Origin: Microglena sp. YARC
Lineage: Eukaryota > Chlorophyta > Chlorophyceae > Chlamydomonadales > Chlamydomonadaceae
Direction: 5' to 3'
Length of the DNA stretch: 64,000 bases
Assembly: GCA_022414725.1 (NCBI GenBank)
Contig: CM039462.1
Span: forward strand, 61,319,311 to 61,383,310
Positions 43,001 through 51,493 of the stretch are shown piece after piece. How positions within the stretch are numbered: the stretch's first letter is position 1; every line of letters begins with the position of its first letter. The notes below the pieces were generated by a model. The model made no database searches and was not told where the DNA came from. It was given only the letters and a program-made list of their open reading frames with translations. A program made the position numbers and the translations under genes.

Positions 43001-46000
43001 GTGGCCCCTGCTGTTTATCACGTCCTGTGTACTTGTGGGGGCCAGCAGCTGTGTGCTTAGCAGTGGGGTGTGGCTGCTGCTCTGTTGTAGGAGCAAGGGG
43101 GTGTCTGTCTTGAGGACGGACAGCTGATGCCTGGCATGCACCAGGAGGCACACTACCATGTTCCATACTGCCAGGATGAGCACGGGTGTTGGACTTTGTC
43201 TTGGGGTCAGAGTTTGGTTGAGATGGCTTGATGGCAGGAGGAATGGGAGCACCTGGGTGAATGACAACTCTCCGATTGCACTTCCTTGGTACCAGCGGCA
43301 TATCCATCAAGAGAGCCACATCCTCGGCTGATAGTTCTGCAACTGAGCTCACAGGGTTGTGGTTGGTAGCACCAATATCAGCACCTTCTCTCTCTTCTCC
43401 AGCTTCTGTGCCGGGGCCGTGATTGGCACCAGCTACAGCAGCACCTTCTTTGCCTTTTCTGTCGGGGCTGTGATTGGAAGCAGCAATAGGAGCACCTCCT
43501 CTCTCTCCTTCACCTTGTCTGTGCGGGCTGTGATTGGCAGAAGCAACAGCAGCACCTACTTTGTCTTGGCTGTCGTCCTTTCCTACTTCGGCGGACCTCT
43601 CCTGGAGGGATTGATGTCTCTTTGACCTATGCAAAAGCTTTGGCTTGGAAGGCTCCTTATCGGCAGCCATCTCACAGCTGTCTGCCTGGATGGCGCGGGG
43701 CTTTGTAAGGTTAGACTTGCTCTGGTCAGCCTCCTTACTCTGGTGCACCCACCTAGAGCTTGTGCTCCTGCAAGGGAGGCTTGCAGGCTCAACTTTGGGG
43801 CACGTCTCAGCTGCCAGCATTGCATCGCTGGTGTTTTTGAATTTCTTGTGCCTCCCATGCTCTATCATCACCCGTGTGTGGTTGTGGGCAGGCAGACAGC
43901 TGTGTTTCTGGGAGGTGAGGCCGGCAGGCTCACCTTGGGGGTAACCCTCAGCTGCCGGCATCGCATCACTGTTGCTTTTGTGTCGCTTGTGCCTCCCACG
44001 CTCCCTATCATCAACCATGTGGCTGCGGGAATTTGGAGGGAGACCGGCAGGCTCAACTTGGGGGCACTCCTCAGCTGACAGCATTGCATCCCTGCTGCGT
44101 TTATATCTCTTGTGCCTCTCATGCTCCCTGTCATCAACCATGTGACTGCGGGGACTTGGAGGGAGACTGGCAGGATCAACTTTGGGGTAACCCTCAGCTG
44201 TCAGCATTGCATCCCTGCTGTTTTTGAATTTCTTGTGCCTCCCATGCTCCCTGTCATCAACCACGTGGCTGCGGGCCCTTTGAGGGAGACTGGTAGGCTC
44301 AAATTGGAGGCACTCCTCAGCTGTCAACGCTGCATCACTGCTCCTTTTATATCGCTCGTGCCTCTCATGCTCCCTGTCATCAACCATGTGGCTGCGGCAC
44401 CTTGGAGGGAGACCGGCAGGCTCAAATTGGGGGCACTCCTCAGCTGTCAGCGTTGCATCGCTGCTGCTTTTGAGTTGCTTGTGTCTCCGATGCTCCCTAC
44501 CATCAGTCATGTGGCAGTGAGCAGACTTGGTCTTCCTTGACTCCTGCCTAGCTTGATGATCGTGTGTGCTGCAGGTGCCGCCTGTCCTGCATCCCAGCCC
44601 ATGCCCAGGGACACCACCAGAGACCAGGCGTTCCCTACCACTCCACTCAGCTTCAAGATCATCTTCCAGACCCAGCACGCATGTATCCCGGTAGCCATTG
44701 TCCCTGTCATATAGCTCAGGTTCAAGGTCATCTTCCAGGCCTAGAGCACGGACAGCACGGTAGCCATTGTCCTCGTCACCAAGCTCAGGTCCCAGGTCAT
44801 CTCCTAGCGCTAGCGCACAGACAGCATGGCGGCCATCGACCCTGGCACCAAGCCCTGAGGATCCATGTAGCAGGGGCAAAGCGTCCTGGCAAGTAGCCCC
44901 ACCTGGCTCCTCCCTCTGTGCACGTGTGATCAGGTCATTGCTGGTACGGGCCCAGACGTCATCTAGGCCATAGCTCAAGCTCCTAGGCTTGCCATTCCAC
45001 AAGTCTGACAGCTCAATCTTATCCTCGGCATCGGGTGACAGTTGCTGGTTTTTGTTGGGCAGTAGTTGACGGTCAGGTGAGTGTAGCTGAAGCTCAGGTG
45101 ACAGCAGCTGAAGGTCAGAAGACGGTGGCTTGAATACAGGTAAAATATGCTCCAGATTGATGTTGCCTTGATTTATGCTTCCGTCTGCCCTCGTTACCAC
45201 GTCACAAGTGTGCTGGCTTCTGTAGCCTTGGCTTGGGAAAGAGCCCCGCAAATTATCCTTTACGTAGGTTCCCTGCCCACGCCCAGTCAAACCTAGGACC
45301 TCCTCCTCATCCAAGTCTGCAATGCCCCATGGACCTGCTGGCGCTCTGTTGCGACCCTGACTCTGTAAACCTGGGATGACCTGGTTCATGGCCGGGGTTA
45401 GATTGTGGTCATGGAGATCTCCAACACAGGGCAGGAGGGTACTTCGTGGGAGGAGAACCGTATCAAGCAGGTGGTACTCCTCCTGCAGGCTGGCATCACG
45501 ACATCGGTCTTCTTCACCAGCAGGGAGGATAGTTCTGCGCAGCTGTCCACTTGACCTATGCATGCTGGCATCATAACTTGGGTATTCCTCATCACAGGGA
45601 AGTACAGTTCTGTGCATCTGCCCACTTGACCTATGTATGCTGGCATCATAACGAGTGTCTTCCTCATCAGAGGGGAGTATAGTTTTGTGCAGCTGTCCAC
45701 TTGACCTATGCATGCTGGCATCATGATGTGGGTCTTCCTCATCTGAGGGGAGCAAAGTTCTCTGCATCTGTCCACTTGCCCTGTGCAGCTGTCCGCTTGA
45801 CCTATGCATGCTGGCATCATGATTTGGGTCTTCCTCATCAGAAGGGAGTATAGTTCTGTGCATCTGTCCACTTGACCTATGTATGCTGGCATCATGATGT
45901 GGGTCATCCTCATCAGAGGGAAGTATAGTTCTGTGCATCTGTCCACTTGTCCTGTGCAGTTGACCACTTGCCCTATGCATGCTGGCATCATGGCTTTGGT

Positions 46001-49000
46001 CTTCCTCATCATAGGGGAGTATAGTCCTGTGCATCTGTCCACTTGTCCCGTGCAGCTGTCCACTCGACCCATGCATGCTGGCATCATAACGTGGGTCTTC
46101 CTCACCAGGAGGGAGTATAGTCCTGTGCAGCTGTCCACTTGACATATGCATGCTGGCATCATAACGTCGGTCTTCCTCATCAGGAGGGAGTATAGTTCTG
46201 TGCAGCTGTCCACTTGACCTATGCATGCTGGCATCCTGACGTGGGCCATCCTCATCAGAAGGGAGTATAGTCCTGTGCAGCTGTCCACTTGACCTATGCA
46301 CCCTGGCATCATGTCGTGGATGGTCCTCATCACAGGGAAGTATAGTTCTGTGCAGCTGTCCGCTTGACCTATGCATGCTGGCATCATGACGTGGGTCTTC
46401 CTCGTCAGAGGGAACTATAGTCCTGTGCATCTGTCCACTTAACCTATGCATGCTGGCATCATGACGTGGGTCTTCCTCATCAGAAGGGAGTATAGTTCTG
46501 TGCATCTGTCCACTTGTCCTGTGCAGCTGTCCGCTTGACCTATGCATGCTGGCATCATGACTTGGGTCTTTCTCAACAGAGGGAAGTATAGTTCTGTGCA
46601 TCTGTCCACTTGTCCTGTGCAGCTGTCCACTTGACCTATGAGTGTTGGCATCATGGCTTTGGTCTTCCTCATCAGAGGGGAGTATAGTCCGGTGCAGCTG
46701 TCCACTTGATTGATGGGTGCAGCCTCCAGGCATCAGGCAGTCCTCAAGTCCGTTGCAGGCACGTTTGTCAGTGTTGTAGAGGGATGCACGGCAGCTGTGG
46801 GAGTCAGTTGGACTGCTGAGGAGGTGCAGCGGTATGCGTCCTGCCTGTTGGGCGTCACATTCCAAGGGTCCTATACGGTCAGATGGACCACAGATGTTAT
46901 GCCGCTGCAAGGGTTCTGCCTCTTGGGCATCACATCTCAAGGGTCGAATATAGTCAGATGGACCACAGACGTCAGACAGATGCAAGGGGTCTGCCTGTTG
47001 GGATTCAACTCTCAAGGGTCGAATAGATTCAGATCGACCATAGATGTCAGACAGATGCATATGACCTGTCTGTTGAAGGTCACATCTAAAGGGTCCTGTA
47101 GAGTCAGGTGCATCGCAGAGGTCAGACAGATGCAAGGGTTGTTCTGCCTGGGCAGCAGCCCCCCAGCGTGAGCGTTCCCCAAGCCGGCCGTCACTTACAT
47201 CTCCACTGGGCACATCATGCGAGAGCAGATCCCAGGTGGAAGGAGCTCCACAGGGAGGATCCTCCCTCAGGTCAGCTGAATTCTGGTCGTGGATTCCCGC
47301 ATCGTCTTGCCTGTTGGGCCTGAGAGGATGGCGGATTGTTGTTCGTTTTATGGGATGCATAGAAGCCCCCTCTGCGTAGTACTTGGCATCAATTGGGTCC
47401 TCAGAAGTAGGGTTTGTGTCCAATGGCCTGGTATTCTGCTTGTTTTGTTGAGCTCTCCCGGGCTTCCAGCCCTGTAGATGCCCTGCTTCCTCATGCTCAA
47501 GCCCACCCCGTCCTCCAACGGGCAATGCATCTGCATCTAGGGGCCTGGTGCTCCGCTTGTGTTGAGTTCTCTCAGTCTGCCAGTCCTGTAGTCGACCTGA
47601 ATCCTCATGCTCAAGCCCACCCCTTTCTCCGGATGGTGTCGCATCCTCCCAGCTGCGTATCAAATCTGAGAAGTCATGTGCAGCAGTGTTATTCGCTAGC
47701 ATTTCATCAGCTTCTAGATGGAGTCCTCTGGCTGGGTGATCCTGAAGCAAGGGCTCATCATGCTTGCCGGGACCTACACCATCTGCATCCGCCTGCAACC
47801 ATGGCTTGGGCGCTTTGACCCCAGGCAATCCAATTTTCTCTGGTATTTTTGTTTCACTCAAGACCTCTGCTGTCACATGTGCTTGTATGCTGTCACCATC
47901 CTCCGCCCTTGCACAAGCAGCCCTCAGACTGGAGGTGCGTGATTGCATGTGGTGCTTTGGGCCCCTGCGGAAGGCCAGTCGCTCAGCATCCCTGAATGCC
48001 CCTGAGGAATTCCCGGGGACCCCACCCAGTCTTGACGAACTCTCTGGTGGTGCTGTGCCTGCAGCCTTGCAAGATGGGCCCTCTGCATCAGCCTCACCCT
48101 GTCTCTTCTTCCTGCCTGCTTGCTCATAGTCATTGCTGCAGTCCTGGAATCTTGCTCTTTTTGTCTGCCCATGCTTTTCATTGCCAAGATCTTGGGATTC
48201 TCCACCTCCACTGCCTTGGTCCTTGCCCTGAGTTTTATTAGCTCGCTTGAAGTCCCCCCATGTCTGTGCAAGAAGCTGAGATAGCAGGTTCTTGACGATG
48301 GAGATGCTTTGAAAGATGACAACGCTTTTGTTCGGCTCGCTGTTGACGTCGATGTGCGAAGGCGGGCAGTGAAGGAGCAAGACATATGCAGGGTGCTGAC
48401 ACGGCGTTGGGTTTTGGCGTGACAGGTAGTAGGAGAACCAGTCGTTGATGAAGCTTGAAAGCTCACAATTTGTTGCAAAGTGGTCGTTGCAGTAGATGAA
48501 TTGGTGGTCCCTACGTCACAGAGGGTGAAGGTAATCAGGGATGGGGGTTTAGGACTTTGGGAAGCAGATACTGGGGGTTAGAATCCTGGTGGTACAACTC
48601 CCTGGTTTCTGTGGGTATCGCATGGGGGGACAAATTGTACTCAGAAGGCGGATAGAACAATATAATCATAATTCTTCTCCTCCTTCTTCAGGTGGCCAGA
48701 ACTCTGTTTAGCTAGGACGGAGGGTGGATGATAATCAAGGACTGGGGGGGGCTGGACTTTGGTAAGCAGAGACTGGGGTTTATAAGTTTGATTAGCAGGG
48801 AAATGAAAATATCTTAATATCACTGTAATCCAAGACGTCCGTCGTATGCTTCTGGTTTACGATTCGTTGGGGGGCAGTTCACCGCTAGTAGTAGTTTCAA
48901 TTATCCCTTCCGGTTAATCTAGACATGTGCTTCCTTTTTTGAGGTTGGGAAAGTCCCTTTTGCCTAGTAGGCTACCCCTGGACTGTAACCTACATACATA

Positions 49001-51040
49001 GAGGGACGGAGGGTTATAACTTTGGTGAGCAGCAGCACCCCTAGAGAAGAGAATACAATAGTTTGGAATCTTAGGGTGGAGAATACATTATTTACAAGCA
49101 GCCTGATAAGTCTGTCTGATACCTTGGCTTGCCACATTTCCGAAATGGTTGGGCAAGTGACTTTAGCCTATTTGGCCTACCTCTGGACTGTAACATACAT
49201 ACATACACATTCAAAATAAAATAATGCATTGGTGGTCCTTGCTTCACCGACAGTAAATGATAATGTAGCAGGGAAGGGGGGGTAGAACTTTGTTGTGCAG
49301 CAGCACCCCTAGGGAGGAGACAATACATAAGTTGTCATGAGCCTCTCTAGTCTGTTTTCTGTCTTGGCTTGCCACATTCAAAATAATTAATTTTCAGGAG
49401 AGAACAGCAGCTATGCATTTTCACGCACCGGGACGGGAAGGCGTCTTGGCTGATCATTCCACTCATCTTGTAGCTCCCACTATGCGCCAAGGTGTCAAGT
49501 TTGTCATGGCCCTTGAGGTAGATCGAGGGTTGTCCCAACTCCTCTACCCAAACATCTGCGCTTAGCCAGGGCAGGGAGCTAGCTGCAGCCCGTGTGTCTA
49601 GACTGAGAAGCTGATTGGTAACAGCCTTCAAGCATCGCCCCTGCAACAGACAGAAGGCCAGTATGTAAAATCAGAGACGGCACATGAATGTGAACATGAA
49701 GGTGTCCTTCAATATTAGTTCTGCAGTTTCCAATTCAATAATTATTTTCATCTAAATGTACTACAAAGTCGCAGCAGCAGCAGCAGCAGCAGTAGCAGCA
49801 AGACGACGATGGAGGAGGAGGAAGAGGAGGAGTGAGGTCGATAACCAGCAAACCCTGATAATTTGGAATTCATGTGAAGTGCTTGAGGTTGGGCTAATTC
49901 CTAGTTTACTAACCCTGGACTGTAACTTACCAACACACACATACACACACACACCTTCAATTGCTCCCTTTGCACATGTCATTGAAAGCAACAAACAGAG
50001 TGCTAGACTCATACCAACAAGCAGTAATTTACCCGAGGCAGGTTGAGTAGCATGCGACCCGTGACTGCATCTTTGACAATGATACAGACATCCGTTCGAG
50101 GGAGTACAAGTTGAAAGACTGCTTTGATAATGTCCTCACATCTGCTTTTGGACCTGTGAGAGAGGGAGGGAGGGAGGGAGGTGTGTGTGTGTGGGGGGGG
50201 GGGGGGGGGAGCAAGTGTGAGAGGCTGAATATGTCTATTGGTAAACACAGCAACAAGCAGACAGGGACGCTCATCAACTACTCGCATGCCAGGGCTTGCT
50301 GCAAGGACACAAATCAGTTTCATGGTCTGCCGCAAGTACGAATGTATGCATGTATCTTACACTTAAGGGGCAGGCACTTTGGCTAGAGGGACTCGCCCAA
50401 CCTCAAACAATCAAGATCAACTCTAGATGTTTAGGAGGGGCTAATTGAAAGAAACACTCGGTGAACTGGTCCTGTCCCCCAGCAAGTATTTGTGTGTAAG
50501 CTCCATGTTGTAGGACTCTCACCTTGGCCCTTTAGCTTTGCCTGCTGAGGCGAGCTTGAATCCATGGACTTGCACTGTTGTCCCATGCTCCATCCGTCGA
50601 ACACAGCTAGGAGAAAGAGAAGGAACTTCTCCTTCTCTAAATGTTTTGCAGAATGTTTCAAAGGAGCCTTGGGCACGGGATGTCACACACACCTCCTCAG
50701 CCAACAGGCCAATAGAGGCGAGGGCCTCTCCTCTGTAACCCAGGGTGCGAATCCCTGCCTCGTAATCACGTATGGATGTGACTTTGCTGCTGCCGTTCCG
50801 CACTCCAAGCATCTCGAAGGAGGTCGGGGAGATACCATGGCCGTTGTCATCGACAGAGAAGGAGTTCCTGAACAAATTTAGGGTCGCCTGGACGTGCGTG
50901 GATTTTGCGTCAAGGCTGTTCGCCACCACCTCTACCACAGCCTGTGGCAAGTGTCCGACGTTTGCCTCAGATCGGACGCGGTTAGCTACATGGCCCGAAA
51001 GCTTTTTTACACGCGAAGCGGCCACCATGTGCGCATGCAT
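36904..51040 (-). CDS. MLH3: MLH3, MutL-gamma mismatch-repair/meiotic endonuclease subunit (8 exons, ~3293 aa)
   Basis: Partner of MLH1 in mismatch repair and meiotic crossing-over. Minus-strand exons: 51040-50523, 50153-50033, 49640-49429, 48510-40584, 39890-39327, 38367-38131, 37682-37543, 37066-36904. Every junction is GT-AG and phases agree. The GHKL ATPase is intact: E37..N41 (VVEVVANSLDA), DNGHGI at 65-70, GYRGEAL at 101-107, GTTV at 153-156. The transducer domain shows the MLH3-type IDVNSEPNKSVVIF. The endonuclease motif DQHAADERIRLE is at about 2944-2955, and the C-terminal ACRSAIK and SCAHGRP (about 3250-3256) match the MutL metal-site motifs. Exon 4 is 7927 nt without a stop and supplies a ~2640-residue, mostly disordered, repeat-rich linker; human MLH3 totals 1453 aa. 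ATG at 51040 is used; an in-frame ATG four codons later is an alternative. A partial copy of exon 6 lies at 37968-38100. Confidence 0.9.
37683..38130 (-). repeat. MLH3 intron 6: partial exon-6 copy and TTTTGTG repeat
   Basis: 37968-38100 repeats the end of exon 38367-38131 (ISLTHVLCVLGVALSSVDLR then a donor-like GTGTGTGC) and about 60 nt upstream, open in frame but without the exon's first half. 37705-37870 is TTTTGTGCTTTGTG simple repeat. Confidence 0.7.
38740..39326. repeat. MLH3 intron 5: ~121-bp tandem repeat
   Basis: Three to four units of CGCATGAGATAAGCATGTGG, GTAGGTAAGAAGCATGA, CATGCATGAGGTAAG-type sequence from 38930 to 39290. 38755-38850 holds short CACAAATCAATCTCA repeats. 38368-38740 shows only a family E copy (about 38435-38480). 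Confidence 0.75.
39891..40583. repeat. MLH3 intron 4: (CTGT)n and a family E copy
   Basis: (CTGT)n at 40016-40066. Family E in minus orientation at 40098-40175, with an internal triplication of AAGGTAGCCAATC. The rest is unique. Confidence 0.7.
41730..42065 (-). repeat. In-frame repeat array 1 in MLH3 exon 4
   Basis: Eight or so units of about 13-15 residues (KLLNATPGPAKLL-type, rich in K, L, P, A, T). All length changes preserve the frame. Confidence 0.75.
42230..43095 (-). repeat. In-frame repeat array 2 in MLH3 exon 4
   Basis: Histidine/glutamine-rich units built from RPHPTARQTAAGP, QQYPGRDKQQG, HPTAHENASAQQH and PPALLPTE modules, repeated five or more times in shuffled order. Confidence 0.75.
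43830..44530 (-). repeat. In-frame 123-nt repeat array in MLH3 exon 4
   Basis: Six units. Five anchors (43984, 44107, 44230, 44353, 44476) are exactly 123 nt apart (41 residues: HMVDDREHERHKRYK, SSDAMLTAEEC, EPAGLPP). The composition is basic/acidic mixed and predicted disordered. Confidence 0.85.
45540..46720 (-). repeat. In-frame MHRSSGQLHRTILPSDEED array in MLH3 exon 4
   Basis: About 15 units of roughly 25 residues (75 nt), some lengthened to 35 by an extra SGQLHRTSGQMHRT module. It gives alternating H/R-rich and D/E-rich blocks. Confidence 0.85.
46820..47145 (-). repeat. In-frame HLSDVCGPSD array in MLH3 exon 4
   Basis: Four to five units of about 25 residues: PLHLSDVCGPSD.IRPLRCDAQQ. 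Each has two cysteines, C in DVCG and C in LRCD. Confidence 0.8.
48511..49428. repeat. MLH3 intron 3: direct repeats and two family E copies
   Basis: 48520-48800 repeats GGACTTTGG.AAGCAGA.ACTGGGG. 48940-49000 and 49145-49215 are family E. A ~110-bp segment (AGCAGCACCCCTAG.GA.GAGA ... CTTGGCTTGCCACATT) is duplicated at about 49028 and 49300. Confidence 0.65.
49641..50522. other. MLH3 introns 1-2 and exon 2 surroundings
   Basis: (CAG)n at 49770-49800, CA repeats at 49930-49955, GGGA and G runs at 50160-50210 next to the exon 2 acceptor. A family E copy (minus) is at about 50365-50405. Confidence 0.6.
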
Positions 51041-51493
51041 GTGGCAAGGTCACACTCACACTCAACGGCAGCCGTTTCTGTTTCCCGTGGCGCGCGCTAG
51101 GACCCCGTGTCGGGCGCGCAGATAAATCAGTTACTGGTGATCAGGTCGTTGACAACTAAGCGAAAAGAAAACTGTTTGGTTTTCGGATTCAGCCAGGATT
51201 CAACCAGAGACTCTTATCTGGTTTCAACCCTGTTTCCAACTGTCGATATTTGAAATTTAAACTTCAAATAGGGTTTAGGATAAGGTTGCGCCCCCCCCCG
51301 GGGGGCCCCCCTCACCCCTCGCCCGCCCTCGGCCTTGCCCTTGTTGCTTCGTCTCGCCAATCTTCTTCCATGCGTGGATTGCCGCCACCTCGGCATTGCT
51401 GCACACCCCCATGCTAGACAGATGACTGCCCTGCCCAGCCCGATTTGAAAATCCTGCATGCTCGCACTCCGTTGCAACTTCCCCTGAGCGGCT
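51041..51493. promoter_or_regulatory. Divergent intergenic region, MLH3 and cyclin
   Basis: Only ~450 bp separates the two opposing start codons, so the region likely holds both promoters. It is GC-rich with CGCGCG stretches near 51090-51118 and a palindromic CCCCCCCCGGGGGGCCCCCC at about 51290-51310. No TATA box is evident. Confidence 0.4.

Noticed and set aside
43359..44540. Plus-strand open frames opposite the MLH3 repeats
   Set aside because: They are antisense shadows of the in-frame MLH3 exon 4 repeats; the minus frame is uninterrupted for 7.9 kb and joins conserved exons in phase.
50277..50337. Possible extra MLH3 exon after TTGTGTCCTTGCAG
   Set aside because: In the phase required by exon 1 it hits a stop within nine codons, while exon 1 joins exon 2 (50153) directly in phase.
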